A stretch of DNA of 64,000 nucleotides from Hyphomicrobium sp. (GTDB taxonomy: Bacteria > Pseudomonadota > Alphaproteobacteria > Rhizobiales > Hyphomicrobiaceae): the NCBI GenBank assembly GCA_002928515.1, contig PERI01000002.1, forward strand, positions 372,001 to 436,000, in the 5' to 3' direction. A program made the position numbers and the translations under genes. The number at the start of each line of letters is the position of its first letter. Position 1 is the first letter of the stretch. The notes beneath the pieces are model-generated. The model worked only from the letters and a program-made list of their open reading frames with translations, was not told the DNA's origin and did no database searches. This document shows positions 42,225 through 52,779 of the stretch, piece after piece.

Positions 42225-43550
42225 ATGAGCCGACCGAATTTGGTCCTGCTGTCGAAACCTCCATCGCGTCATGGCCACCAGGGGTTGGCTGCTTCGCGGC
42301 CTGTTCTCAAAGGCACGCCTGTCATTATTGGAGCTCAATCCAATAGTCGTGTCGATGGGTTGCTTAAAACATCAACATTGAAATCGTCGCGTCGATCCTT
42401 TTCTCATGGTGTCTTGGTTGACATCATTGTGCCAGTCGAACTTGCTTCGGCAAATTCAACTGCATCAAACACGTTGTGGTCTCATCGCGCGACACCTGCT
42501 GTCTTGGTTATTGCGGTGTTGATGGGAACTGCAGGGCTGGCGACATGGCCCGTTCGCAATCAACAGTCGGCACCATCGAGCGGTGCTCGCGATATAGCGA
42601 TAGCAGCGCCGAGCTCTTCAGATCCTCAGAAACCGTTGCGGCGCGAGGTGCAAGCTGGGCAGGTCTTGGCCATTGCATCGCCGGAACCCGACGAACTTCA
42701 GCCCACGGGCGCTCCAGATCTGATTGAGACAGAGGCACTGTCGTCCCTCATTCCAGCAATCGTCGAAGAGTCAGAGGTTTACGAAGGGTTGGAGCGTCGA
42801 TGCTCTTTGGATGAAGTTGCCGATGAGCCAGGGCAGTTGCAGCTGTCAGCGTTGGCTACGTCTGAGACGACGACGCGTGATTTCGGGGCCGCGCTTGCTC
42901 AAGCTGCTCAATCGCAGATCGGCGAATTTGTCGTTTATACTGACAGCTACAAACGTCTGTCCTTTCCCATGGGCGATGTTCCATCGCTCTTTGGCGTATG
43001 CACGGATGTGGTTATTCGCGCTTACCGTGCCGTCGGCCTCGATCTGCAAGGGCTCGTGCATCGCGCGCGGGTCGGCAGCGGAGACACGAGCATTGATCAT
43101 CGGCGCACGGAAGTGCTGCGGCGTTTCTTTGCTGCGCAAGGGCGTAGTCTGCCGGTGACGGATGTGGCGGAAGATTATTTACCTGGCGACATCGTCACCT
43201 ATCACCGTCCGCAGAATAGAGGCAGCCAATCGCACATTGCTATCGTTTCGAATGAGATTGGCAGCTCCGGGCGTCCGCTCATCATTCATAACAGGGGCTG
43301 GGGACCGCAACTTGAAGACGGGTTGTTCGTCGATCGTATTACGGGTCATTACCGCTACAGCGGTCCGAGCAAAACGCAGCCCATCCAAGTCATTCGCCAG
43401 GTGCGCCGCACGCTAAGTGCGAAGCGTGCCGCAGCCGCATTGCGCAAGAGTGCTCTGCGATCCTCGCGGGCTAGATTGACGAAACTCTCCTCGGCGAAAT
43501 CCAAAGATGGTGAAGGATTGCAGCAAAAAAAATCCAGCGATGGCTTTTAA
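42225..43550 (+). CDS. DUF1287 family membrane-anchored protein (NlpC/P60-like)
   Basis: The protein of about 441 residues has one membrane helix (ATPAVLVIAVLMGTAGLA, near residue 90-108), a Ser/Pro/Glu-rich linker and a C-terminal DUF1287 domain. Domain marks are YKRLSFPMGDVPSLFGVCTDVVIRAYR, with a likely catalytic Cys, then LPGDIVTYHR, SHIAIVSNEI with His, and IHNRGWGP. DUF1287 resembles cysteine amidases that act on peptidoglycan. A basic Ser/Lys/Arg-rich tail (last 60 residues) is unusual. The start is uncertain: ATG at 42225, GTG at 42189 or TTG at 42171. Confidence 0.78.
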   Translation: MSRPNLVLLSKPPSRHGHQGLAASRPVLKGTPVIIGAQSNSRVDGLLKTSTLKSSRRSFSHGVLVDIIVPVELASANSTASNTLWSHRATPAVLVIAVLMGTAGLATWPVRNQQSAPSSGARDIAIAAPSSSDPQKPLRREVQAGQVLAIASPEPDELQPTGAPDLIETEALSSLIPAIVEESEVYEGLERRCSLDEVADEPGQLQLSALATSETTTRDFGAALAQAAQSQIGEFVVYTDSYKRLSFPMGDVPSLFGVCTDVVIRAYRAVGLDLQGLVHRARVGSGDTSIDHRRTEVLRRFFAAQGRSLPVTDVAEDYLPGDIVTYHRPQNRGSQSHIAIVSNEIGSSGRPLIIHNRGWGPQLEDGLFVDRITGHYRYSGPSKTQPIQVIRQVRRTLSAKRAAAALRKSALRSSRARLTKLSSAKSKDGEGLQQKKSSDGF

Positions 43551-44103
43551 TCATTGCATGACGCACGGAGTAACAAAGCCTGCATAGGCTTATGCAACTC
43601 ATCGATTTATTCATCCATTCATTTGAAAAATTTGAATTAGCCACTGCGATTTTCTGGAATGATGCGAGATCAAAGTTGGATCGCTGTGTTATTCGCGAAT
43701 ATTCGAGGGTGCTCATCATCAGCCTGATAAATGAGATAATTATAATTATAAAACAATGGCTTGGTAATGTTTTTTTGCAGCCTATTGGGCGATAAACTTA
43801 TATCGCTACATCGCATCTCATAACCAATTTACTAAAAATTAAATCGAAGGTCGTCTTTGGTTTGGCAGTGCAGCAATATCTGCATCCGGGCGGGCGCTTG
43901 TCTAATTCGGCAAATCAGCTCAATTACATATGGCGCTAATTATTGGGTATTTCCCTATGCGGGTGCCGAACCTGAAAATTGTGATGAGTGACTTTGCAAG
44001 TGCGAGGCGCGTATTCGCGCGTTCTGCGCAAATCTATTTTTTGGACTCTGGCTTTAGCAAGCGTGCGTGGCGTGTGACTTCTCCAATCGCTAAGGGCGCT
44101 TCC
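43551..44103. other. AT-rich gene-free region with palindromes
   Basis: The 553 bases are clearly more AT-rich than the surroundings and hold no good gene, although an in-frame extension of the next gene runs back to 43930. Perfect palindromes are present: AAGCCT/AGGCTT with loop GCAT (43576-43591), ATTCGCGAAT (43691-43700) overlapping CGAATATTCG (43696-43705), and ATAATTATAATTAT (43736-43749). It could hold promoters, binding sites or be of foreign origin. Confidence 0.5.
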
Positions 44104-44376
44104 ATGCACAATGAACCTGATACTTTGCGTCTCAGCGCATCGGAACAGTGGTCGCGTATTACGACCGTTCTGGTCACGGCCATTGCCGGTGCTGAAGAAG
44201 CGCAACGATTGCAGAAGGCCGCTACGCAACAGCTCGATCTTGCGCAATATGCGATTTCAACCTTGACCGATGAGTTGGCGGCCGTCATGGCCATACCCGG
44301 TCGTCGCGAGCGTGCTTCGGTCCATCAGTTTGAGCCCGTTTTGGTGCGTGCAGGCGATCGATCTATCGCCGCTTAA
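44104..44376 (+). CDS. Small hypothetical protein upstream of rsmI
   Basis: The 90-residue protein reads MHNEPDTLRLSASEQWSRIT, then a predicted helix pair (TVLVTAIAGAEEAQRLQKAA, LAQYAISTLTDELAAVMAI). No cysteines or signal. ATG at 44104 is supported by AAGGG seven bases upstream; the longer in-frame reading from 43930 looks non-coding. The family is not recognised. Confidence 0.6.
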   Translation: MHNEPDTLRLSASEQWSRITTVLVTAIAGAEEAQRLQKAATQQLDLAQYAISTLTDELAAVMAIPGRRERASVHQFEPVLVRAGDRSIAA

Positions 44377-44492
44377 ATCTAGCGATACATCACATTTTGC
44401 GCGAAACAGTTGCCGATCGCCGCAAAAGCGGTTTGATGTGCGGATGATTTGTGCGCCCCAGCTTCGCGCCGTACTTGCTTAAGGATGTTGCA

Positions 44493-45446
44493 GTGTCGCG
44501 TAGCCCCAAGGTTCAAGCTAGCGATAGCGACGACGATGCGACGAGCAGAACGAAGAGCCATGATGCACTCGTATCGGCGGTTACGCGCGATTTAGAGCGT
44601 CAAGCACTCGAACCGCTCGCGCCCGGGCTTTATCTCGTGGCAACGCCCATCGGTAATCTTGGCGATGTCACCTTGCGGGCCCTGACGGTGCTTCTGAGGG
44701 CAGATCTCGTTTATTGCGAGGACACGCGCCACTCCGCGAAGCTCCTGCAACATTTTTCAATACGTGCCGTGACGCGACCATTTCATGACCACAACGAGGA
44801 AAGTGAGCTGTCGCGTGTGCTCGTGGAATTAAATGCAGGAAAGCGCGTCGCGATAATTTCTGATGCGGGTACTCCGTTGATATCCGATCCGGGCTTTAAG
44901 CTCGTGCGTGCGTGCCGAGAAGCCGGGCATGATGTGTTCAGCATTCCTGGAGCGTCGTCGCTGCTGTGTGCGCTATCGGCGAGCGGGCTACCCACAGACG
45001 CATTTTTCTTCACAGGGTTTTTGCCGCCTAAAACCGCAGCGCGTCGGTCGCGTTTGGCCGACATCAAAGATATCCCTGCTACAGTTATATTTTTTGAAGC
45101 ACCGCAGCGCGTTGCAGATTCGTTGGCTGATATGGCCGATGTGCTTGGGTCTCGCGATGGTGTTGTAGCGCGCGAATTGACGAAATTGCACGAAGACTAC
45201 GCCCGTGGCCTGCTTCCTGACCTCGCCAAAGATATGGCTGAGCGCGAGATCAAAGGCGAAGTCGTGATTGTGGTGGGACCCGCTGCGGCTGCGATCGTGA
45301 CCGATGGTGAGATTACCGAAAAACTGTCTGTGGCTTTAAACAGCATGACCATGAAAGATGCTGCTAAAGCCGTGGCGGACGCGTTGTCAGTTTCGAAGGC
45401 CCGCGTTTATAGCCTTGGCTTAAAACTCAAGGATGATGAGCCGTGA
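44493..45446 (+). CDS. rsmI: 16S rRNA (cytidine(1402)-2'-O)-methyltransferase
   Basis: RsmI methylates the ribose of C1402 in 16S rRNA near the decoding site. It belongs to the tetrapyrrole-methylase fold: LYLVATPIGNLGDVTLRAL, YCEDTRHSAKLLQH, AIISDAGTPLISDPGF, SIPGASSLLCALSASGLP and FFTGFLPPK. The GTG at 44493 is chosen because AAGGA lies seven bases upstream. There is an N-terminal extension of about 40 polar residues. The stop overlaps yraN (GTGA). In relatives the gshB gene often follows yraN; it is absent here. Confidence 0.95.
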   Translation: MSRSPKVQASDSDDDATSRTKSHDALVSAVTRDLERQALEPLAPGLYLVATPIGNLGDVTLRALTVLLRADLVYCEDTRHSAKLLQHFSIRAVTRPFHDHNEESELSRVLVELNAGKRVAIISDAGTPLISDPGFKLVRACREAGHDVFSIPGASSLLCALSASGLPTDAFFFTGFLPPKTAARRSRLADIKDIPATVIFFEAPQRVADSLADMADVLGSRDGVVARELTKLHEDYARGLLPDLAKDMAEREIKGEVVIVVGPAAAAIVTDGEITEKLSVALNSMTMKDAAKAVADALSVSKARVYSLGLKLKDDEP

Positions 45447-45829
45447 GCCGAGGCGACGAACAATCCTCGCGCGGTTCGTCTCTGCAACGCCAACAGAGAT
45501 ACCGACGTGGATTGAGCGCTGAAGTCATCGCAGCTGGATATTTGATGCTGCGAGGTCATCTCATTCTCGCACGGCGATATAAAACGCCACTCGGCGAAAT
45601 CGATTTGATTTGTTTAAAGCGAGGTCGCGTCGCATTTATCGAAGTGAAAAGCCGTAACACGCGCGATGCGTGCGAAGCGTCGATCACACCACGCTTGCGC
45701 CAGCGCGTGCGGCGTGCGGCTGATCTGTGGCTCGCGCGTCATCCCCGCTATCATCAGCATCAGCTTGGATTTGATGTCGTGTTCGTCACGCCGTGGCGAG
45801 TGCCCGTGCATATCGCCAACGCGTTGTAA
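45443..45829 (+). CDS. yraN: YraN family endonuclease-like protein (UPF0102)
   Basis: The 128-residue protein has the restriction-endonuclease-like core RYKTPLGEIDLICLKRGRVAFIEVKSR, with the Asp and Glu-x-Lys of the PD-(D/E)xK fold, and a final FDVVFVTPW. YraN is widespread and its function is not settled. It overlaps rsmI by four bases, a common pairing in proteobacteria. Confidence 0.93.
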   Translation: MSRGDEQSSRGSSLQRQQRYRRGLSAEVIAAGYLMLRGHLILARRYKTPLGEIDLICLKRGRVAFIEVKSRNTRDACEASITPRLRQRVRRAADLWLARHPRYHQHQLGFDVVFVTPWRVPVHIANAL

Positions 45830-45925
45830 GGCTGGTGGTCAAAAATAAACGGCCGGACCTTCTGGCCCAGCCGTTCTTCAATGGCGCGGCGCTCCTGGCG
45901 CTCGCTGACTTTTTCGAAGTTGAAT

Positions 45926-46246
45926 TTAGTAGTCGTAGCGGTCGTAGCCGCGGTCGCGTGATGCTTCGGCCGCAATGGCTAAACCAAGAATGGTCGCAAA
46001 CGCGCCAATAGCGATGTTTCGGCCGTGCTTATCTTTGCGGTGGTGGCGATAGCCATGATGACGACGGTCGCGACGATGATCGCGTCCAAAATCGCGGCGC
46101 GACTCCTCATATCCGCGACCACGTCGGCCATCGCGATCATGGTCGCGGGCCTGGGCTGCCGATGCCAAAGGCACAACGGAGCCAACTGCGACAGTGGCTG
46201 CGATCATCGCGGATGTGACTGTTTTACGAAATGACATGGTGGACAT
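45926..46246 (-). CDS. Secreted Arg/Asp/His-rich protein with membrane segment
   Basis: The protein of about 106 residues has a signal peptide (MSFRKTVTSAMIAATVAVGSVV, ending near ASAAQA). It then has a stretch made almost only of Arg, Asp, His, Gly and Tyr (about 30-75, with RRDRRHHGYRHHRKDKHGR) and a hydrophobic segment (NIAIGAFATILGLAIAAEA) before a Tyr/Asp end. The His/Asp-rich part might bind metal ions or polyanions. Such small RHD-rich proteins are common in rhizobia and unstudied. ATG at 46237 is an alternative start. Confidence 0.65.
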   Translation of the reverse strand: MSTMSFRKTVTSAMIAATVAVGSVVPLASAAQARDHDRDGRRGRGYEESRRDFGRDHRRDRRHHGYRHHRKDKHGRNIAIGAFATILGLAIAAEASRDRGYDRYDY

Positions 46247-46697
46247 CTCCCGATCCTGGTCGGCCGCGGTGTCCTCATCCGGGTCGCCTGCCAACGAACA
46301 CCCGTCAGCTTACGCCTCATCATTAGCGAGGTGCTGTTGAACGCAGTTTGAATAGATGTTGCAGCATCTGTTCATATTCGGCGGCGCTGAAAAGAATGCG
46401 AAATGCTTTGTAAATTCTGGCCATTTCTAAATACCGCGCGTAGGCGCGCACGCGATGCGACGGCACTGTCGTAAAAGCCTGCTAATGCGGCATCGCGCCC
46501 TGTCTGCGGGCGTTGATGCACAGGGGTGCGCGTGTTAAGAGCACCGCGGCTTTCATAAAAGGGCGGCTGGTGGGGCCAAGTCTCCGATGTTGCCCTTTGG
46601 CTGACAGCGAACATTCCCTGAATCGGGCGACGAACGGGCCACATTCTCAGGCCACGCCCCACATGCGTCCTATCGGACGGAAACGCGAGCGAGCGAC
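46247..46697. other. Region upstream of the atp operon
   Basis: This stretch, between two divergent genes, shows no convincing gene: the readings on both strands lack family-like content. A promoter for the atp operon must lie here; TTGATG at 46513-46518 with TTAAGA at 46535-46540 (16-base spacer) is a possible but weak candidate. Confidence 0.4.
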
Positions 46698-47264
46698 GTG
46701 GCAACTGGCGAAACAGTCGTAGAAGGTGTGGCGGGGCGCTATGCAGCGGCCTTGTTCGATCTGGCGAAAGACAGCTCAAAAATCGCTGACGTCGAAGCCG
46801 ATCTGGTGAAATTTCAGTCCATGTTGGATGGTAGCGCCGATCTGGTTCGCTTAGTCCGTAGTCCTGTCATCTCCGCTGAAGATCAAGCGCGTGCGCTGGA
46901 CCTCATTCTCGACAAAGCGGGAATTAGCGGCTTGGCTGCAAATTTCTTCAAGTTGATCGCCAGCAACCGGCGCTTGTTTGCGATCAGCGATATGATCAAA
47001 GCATTTCGTGTGTTGGCAGCGCGTGCGCGAGGCGAAGTGACAGCCGATGTCATCAGCGCTGTAAAGCTCAATGATGCGCAGACCGCCGAGTTGAAGCAGG
47101 CCTTGAAAGCTTCGGTCGGCAAAGACGTAACGCTCAATAGCCATGTCGATGAAACTTTGCTGGGTGGTCTGATCGTCAAGGTCGGCAGCCGTATGGTGGA
47201 TTCGTCTCTGAGAACCAAGTTGCAAAACCTCAAGGTCGCCTTGGGCGGTGCAGGAAGCGCATAA
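46698..47264 (+). CDS. atpH: ATP synthase F1 subunit delta
   Basis: The delta subunit joins the peripheral stalk to the F1 head. The 188-residue protein has AGRYAAALFDLAKDSSKI at the start, RLVRSPVISAEDQARAL and the C-terminal signature VDETLLGGLIVKVGSRMVDSSLRTKL. The start is a GTG at 46698. It is the first gene of the five-gene F1 operon; the Fo genes (atpB, E, F) are not in the window, the split found in alphaproteobacteria. Confidence 0.97.
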   Translation: MATGETVVEGVAGRYAAALFDLAKDSSKIADVEADLVKFQSMLDGSADLVRLVRSPVISAEDQARALDLILDKAGISGLAANFFKLIASNRRLFAISDMIKAFRVLAARARGEVTADVISAVKLNDAQTAELKQALKASVGKDVTLNSHVDETLLGGLIVKVGSRMVDSSLRTKLQNLKVALGGAGSA

Positions 47265-47275
47265 AACGAATTCAA

Positions 47276-47308
47276 AAAGCGGCGTGGCATTCAATGTCAG
47301 GCCGCTTT
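47276..47308 (+). repeat. Hairpin between atpH and atpA
   Basis: AAAGCGGC at 47276-47283 pairs with GCCGCTTT at 47301-47308, and the interior can extend the stem (TGGCAT with ATGTCA). It begins 12 bases after the atpH stop, in a gap of 128 bases. It may adjust the amount of message between atpH and atpA or be an RNA processing site. Confidence 0.5.
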
Positions 47309-47392
47309 GGACTTTTGAGACATTGAAATCAACCGGGCTCGGTCAACGGGTCTTATAAATTGAAACGACCAAGCTAAGGGGTCAAACGTCAC

Positions 47393-48922
47393 ATGGACAT
47401 CCGGGCCGCAGAGATCTCCTCGATCCTTAAGGATCAGATCAAGAATTTCGGCAAAGAAGCAGAAGTCTCCGAGATCGGCCAGGTGCTGTCGGTCGGCGAC
47501 GGCATTGCGCGCGTTTATGGTTTGGATAACGTCCAGGCTGGCGAGATGGTCGCGTTTCCAGGCGGCATTCGCGGAATGGCGCTTAACCTGGAAGCCGATA
47601 ACGTCGGCGTTGTTATTTTCGGCGACGACCGTTCGATCAAAGAAGGCGACACCGTCAAGCGCACGGGCGCGATTGTGGAAGTCCCTGTCGGTAAAGGTTT
47701 GCTCGGTCGCGTTGTCGATGGCCTAGGCAATCCCATCGACGGCAAGGGTCCGATCAAGTCTGACAAGATGATGCGCGTTGACGTTAAGGCCCCAGGCATT
47801 CTGCCACGTAAGTCGGTGCATGAGCCAATGGCGACCGGCTTGAAGGCTATCGACTCGCTCATCCCGATTGGTCGCGGTCAGCGCGAACTCGTCATCGGTG
47901 ATCGTCAAACGGGCAAGACTGCCGTCATTCTCGACACGTTCTTGAACCAGAAGCCGCTCAATGCTGGCACGGATGAAGGTTCTAAACTGTATTGCGTGTA
48001 CGTCGCGATCGGTCAGAAGCGTTCGACGGTTGCGCAGTTCGTTAAAGTTCTCGAAGAGCGCGGTGCGCTGGAATATTCGATCATCGTTGCTGCGACCGCT
48101 TCAGATCCAGCACCTATGCAGTACCTGGCACCATTCACCGGCTGCACGATGGGCGAATTCTTCCGCGACAACGGCATGCACGCTGTGATCGCGTACGACG
48201 ACTTGTCGAAGCAGGCTGTCGCTTATCGTCAAATGTCGCTGTTGCTGCGTCGTCCGCCAGGCCGCGAAGCTTATCCTGGCGATGTGTTCTATCTCCACTC
48301 GCGCTTGCTGGAACGCGCTGCCAAACTCGGCGATGCGGCTGGTAAAGGCTCGCTGACGGCGCTGCCGGTTATCGAGACCCAGGGTAACGACGTGTCGGCA
48401 TTCATTCCGACCAACGTGATTTCGATTACGGATGGTCAGATATTCTTGGAATCGGATCTGTTCTATCAGGGCATTCGCCCCGCTGTGAACGTCGGTCTGT
48501 CGGTGTCGCGCGTTGGTTCGTCGGCGCAGACCAAAGCCATGAAGCAGGTTGCCGGCAAGATCAAAGGCGAGTTGGCCCAGTATCGTGAAATGGCCGCGTT
48601 CGCTCAGTTCGGCTCCGACCTCGATGCCGCAACTCAGAAGCTGTTGGCACGCGGCGCACGCTTAACTGAGCTTTTGAAGCAGCCACAGTTCTCGCCACTC
48701 AAGATGGAAGAGCAGGTTGCTGTGATCTTCGCTGGTACGCGCGGATATCTCGATAGCATTCCGGTGTCAGCGGTCGGCAAATTCGAGCAGAGCTTGCTGA
48801 CAGCGTTGCGCGCTGAGAAGTCGATCCTCGATACGACTGCTAAAGAAAAAGCACTGTCTGCCGACACTGAAAAGAAGCTGGTCGATTTCCTCGATCAGTT
48901 CGCCAAGGGCTTCACGGCTTAA
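47393..48922 (+). CDS. atpA: ATP synthase F1 subunit alpha
   Basis: Alpha forms the head with beta and carries the non-catalytic nucleotide sites. The P-loop GDRQTGKT is at about residues 169-176, and the ATP synthase signature [17 protein letters not shown] is present. The start [16 protein letters not shown] and 509-residue length are typical of alphaproteobacteria. ATG at 47393 follows a 128-base gap after atpH. Confidence 0.99.
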   Translation: MDIRAAEISSILKDQIKNFGKEAEVSEIGQVLSVGDGIARVYGLDNVQAGEMVAFPGGIRGMALNLEADNVGVVIFGDDRSIKEGDTVKRTGAIVEVPVGKGLLGRVVDGLGNPIDGKGPIKSDKMMRVDVKAPGILPRKSVHEPMATGLKAIDSLIPIGRGQRELVIGDRQTGKTAVILDTFLNQKPLNAGTDEGSKLYCVYVAIGQKRSTVAQFVKVLEERGALEYSIIVAATASDPAPMQYLAPFTGCTMGEFFRDNGMHAVIAYDDLSKQAVAYRQMSLLLRRPPGREAYPGDVFYLHSRLLERAAKLGDAAGKGSLTALPVIETQGNDVSAFIPTNVISITDGQIFLESDLFYQGIRPAVNVGLSVSRVGSSAQTKAMKQVAGKIKGELAQYREMAAFAQFGSDLDAATQKLLARGARLTELLKQPQFSPLKMEEQVAVIFAGTRGYLDSIPVSAVGKFEQSLLTALRAEKSILDTTAKEKALSADTEKKLVDFLDQFAKGFTA

Positions 48923-48948
48923 GACCTGACCCCTAAGGAGACCGCTCC

Positions 48949-49833
48949 ATGGCGAGCTTAAAAGATATGAGAAACCGCATCGCCTCAGTGAAGGCGACGC
49001 GGAAAATTACCAAAGCGATGCAGATGGTGGCAGCCGCTAAGTTGCGCCGTGCTCAGGAGGCTGCGCAAGCGGCGCGTCCTTATGCCGAGCGTATGGATGC
49101 GGTGCTTTCGGGTGTTGCTGGGCGTATCACTGACAAGACTTCGGGATCGCCATTGCTTATCGGTACCGGCAAAGACCAAGTGCATCTGTTGATCGTCATG
49201 ACGGCTGAGCGCGGATTGTGCGGCGGCTTCAATTCGAACATTGCGCGTCTTGCTCGTCAGGATGCGATGCGTTTGATCGGTCAGGGTAAGACTGTCAAAA
49301 TCATGACGGTTGGCCGCAAAGGTGCCGACAACTTGCGTCGCGACCTGGGTAAAAACATTGTTGAGCGGATTGAATTAGCGGGCATCAAGCAGCTTGGGTT
49401 TTCGAATGCTGAAGGTATCGCAAATAAAGTCTTGGCGATGTTCGAGGCTGGCGAATTCGACGTCGCGACTTTGTATTTCTCTGAATTTAAGTCTGTGATT
49501 TTGCAAAAGCCGACAGCTCTACAACTGATCCCAGCGAAAATTCCTGAAGTCGATAGCAGCGCGCCCAAGGGTGCGATGGCTGTGCAGGAGTATGAGCCAA
49601 GCGAAGAAGAAGTTCTCGGCTTCCTGCTGACGCGCAACGTGTCGACTCAAGTTTTCCGCGGGCTTCTCGAAAATGCTGCGTCTGAGCAAGGGGCTCGCAT
49701 GAGCGCCATGGACAACGCTACGCGCAATGCTGGCGACATGATCAACAAGCTGACGATCAAGTACAATCGTCTGCGACAGGCCAACATCACCAAAGAACTC
49801 ATCGAAATCATTTCGGGCGCCGAAGCGCTCTAA
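48949..49833 (+). CDS. atpG: ATP synthase F1 subunit gamma
   Basis: Gamma is the rotor shaft inside the alpha-beta ring. It begins [29 protein letters not shown] with the conserved coiled-coil start, contains [12 protein letters not shown]-like [13 protein letters not shown], and ends [35 protein letters not shown]. Length 294 residues. AAGGAG lies before the ATG, 26 bases after atpA. Confidence 0.98.
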   Translation: MASLKDMRNRIASVKATRKITKAMQMVAAAKLRRAQEAAQAARPYAERMDAVLSGVAGRITDKTSGSPLLIGTGKDQVHLLIVMTAERGLCGGFNSNIARLARQDAMRLIGQGKTVKIMTVGRKGADNLRRDLGKNIVERIELAGIKQLGFSNAEGIANKVLAMFEAGEFDVATLYFSEFKSVILQKPTALQLIPAKIPEVDSSAPKGAMAVQEYEPSEEEVLGFLLTRNVSTQVFRGLLENAASEQGARMSAMDNATRNAGDMINKLTIKYNRLRQANITKELIEIISGAEAL

Positions 49834-49852
49834 TTACAATCGAACCTGTTGA

Positions 49853-51298
<1,446 letters not shown>

Positions 51299-51342
51299 TA
51301 ATTTTGCTTGCCCATGAGGGCGGGCGCAGGGAAGGAATTGAC

Positions 51343-51606
51343 GTGGTTGCCACAACACAAGCGTTCGGAAGTTGCTGCGAAGAGCTCAAAGAAGCTCTGG
51401 AAGGTGGCGATTTCGAACCGCTGGTCACTGTCGGTTCGGACGGCGTGATCTACATGACAGTTGGACTTGTCGATCTGGAAGACGATGAGCCAGGGCTTGT
51501 CGATCATCCGCTGTTTTTTTGCCCGTTTTGCGGAACCGGGTTGCAGACCCCCGAAGACGTGCGTGCGAAAGTGGGCAGTGGTGATGAAGACGATGAGACG
51601 GCATAG
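51343..51606 (+). CDS. Small CxxC protein between atpD and atpC
   Basis: The 87-residue protein begins VVATTQAFGSCCEELKEALEG. It has a Cys pair at 11-12 and a CPFCG knuckle near residue 60 (LFFCPFCGTGLQT), which together could bind zinc. An acidic middle (DLEDDEPG) and acidic tail (GSGDEDDETA) flank it. The GTG at 51343 is preferred because AAGGA lies six bases upstream. Its position in the ATP synthase operon suggests coregulation with F1, but it is not a known subunit. I do not recognise a named family. Confidence 0.7.
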   Translation: MVATTQAFGSCCEELKEALEGGDFEPLVTVGSDGVIYMTVGLVDLEDDEPGLVDHPLFFCPFCGTGLQTPEDVRAKVGSGDEDDETA

Positions 51607-51656
51607 CAAGTCGCATTCTCGCTGGCCGCATATTTGAAGTTTAAGGACGAACCGCG

Positions 51657-52055
51657 ATGGCAGCTACATTCAAATTCGAACTCGTTTCGCCTGAGCGCGT
51701 TTTGCTGTCGGTCGATGCCGAGCAGGCCATCGTCCCAGGCGCGGATGGCGAGTTCACCATGCTTCCGGGTCATGCGCCCGTTATTGCCACATTGCGTCCC
51801 GGTGTGTTGGATGTGTCTGCACAGGGCAGCAAAAAACGGTTGTTCGTCAAATCTGGCTTTGCTGAAGTCGATCCTGCGCGTTTGACGGTGCTTGCCGACA
51901 AAGCGTTCGACCTCGATGATATGACACCGTCGATGTTGGCAGCCGAACTCAAAACGGCGGAAGCAGAGTTAGTGGGTGCCAAGGATGACGAAGCGCGCAT
52001 GATCGCGGATACGCTTGTCAGCGAGCTGAAGCGCTTGTCGAGCCGCGCGGCTTAA
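51657..52055 (+). CDS. atpC: ATP synthase F1 subunit epsilon
   Basis: Epsilon sits on the rotor and can inhibit ATP hydrolysis. The 132-residue protein has FKFELVSPERVLLSVDAEQ, VPGADGEFTMLPGHAPVIATLRPG and FVKSGFAEVDPARLTVLADKA; the C-terminal helical part (ELKTAEAELVGAKDDEARM) is present but short, as in other alphaproteobacteria. It is the last gene of the atp operon. Confidence 0.97.
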   Translation: MAATFKFELVSPERVLLSVDAEQAIVPGADGEFTMLPGHAPVIATLRPGVLDVSAQGSKKRLFVKSGFAEVDPARLTVLADKAFDLDDMTPSMLAAELKTAEAELVGAKDDEARMIADTLVSELKRLSSRAA

Positions 52056-52080
52056 GAACTTAGATCATTGCGCTGATGGC

Positions 52081-52620
52081 TTAGACTGTTTCGCTGAAAT
52101 CTTTCTCAGCGAGATGAGAGAAAGCGCTTGTCACCTGCTCATAAAGCTCGCGCTTAAACGGTACGATCAGCTTTGGAACACTTGCTATGGGTGCCCACCG
52201 CCAGGTTTCAAATTCGGCTTTCGTGCCTTCTTTGGCGGCAATATCGATTTCACTTTCGTCGCCGAGGAAATGCATCGCAAACCATTTCTGGCGCTGGCCG
52301 CGATATCGACCTTTGAGCGCGATGCCGAGTAAACTTTCGGGCAGTTCATAGCTCAGCCATTCGGGATGTTCAGCTAAGACGTCTACGCTGGTAATCCCGG
52401 TTTCTTCGCGCAGTTCGCGCAGCGCAGCGATCCGCGGCGGTTCATATTTTTCAATGCCGCCCTGTGGCATTTGCCAGATTTGAGCCGTGTGGTCGCCAGC
52501 CCATTTCGGTCTCCGACGCCCAACCCAAACCTTGCCATGCCTATTGAGCAGCAGAATTCCCACGCTCGACCGCAAAGGTAAGGCGGTTTGGAATTCAGTT
52601 GGTTTGGACAACGTCTTCAT
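52081..52620 (-). CDS. RppH-like Nudix hydrolase (second copy)
   Basis: The protein of about 179 residues has a full Nudix box: MPQGGIEKYEPPRIAALREL then REETGI, fitting G-x5-E-x7-REUxEExGU. RPKWAGDHTAQIWQMPQGG and KGRYRGQRQKWFAM are RppH marks. RppH removes pyrophosphate from mRNA 5' ends and starts decay; related enzymes cleave dinucleoside polyphosphates. It lies downstream of a second copy at 52780. ATG at 52620 (MKTLSKPTEF) is preferred. The insertion RPKWAG differs from the other copy, so the substrates may differ. Confidence 0.88.
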   Translation of the reverse strand: MKTLSKPTEFQTALPLRSSVGILLLNRHGKVWVGRRRPKWAGDHTAQIWQMPQGGIEKYEPPRIAALRELREETGITSVDVLAEHPEWLSYELPESLLGIALKGRYRGQRQKWFAMHFLGDESEIDIAAKEGTKAEFETWRWAPIASVPKLIVPFKRELYEQVTSAFSHLAEKDFSETV

Positions 52621-52779
52621 CAGTCTCGCGTTGCATAGTTGTCTCGATAGACATGAGCGAATCACATGTTGCTAAAGTACACGAAAATGTGGGATCGCTG
52701 ATGACGGTCGTCACCTTCTAGGTCTTGGATGAGGCAGGAGGTAGATTGTTGGTTGCTCTGCCTGTTGCTGCCGCGTTGG

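Noticed and set aside
46372-46779. 135-residue minus-strand reading upstream of atpH
   Set aside because: It overlaps the start of atpH and has an Arg/Pro-rich composition typical of non-coding frames.
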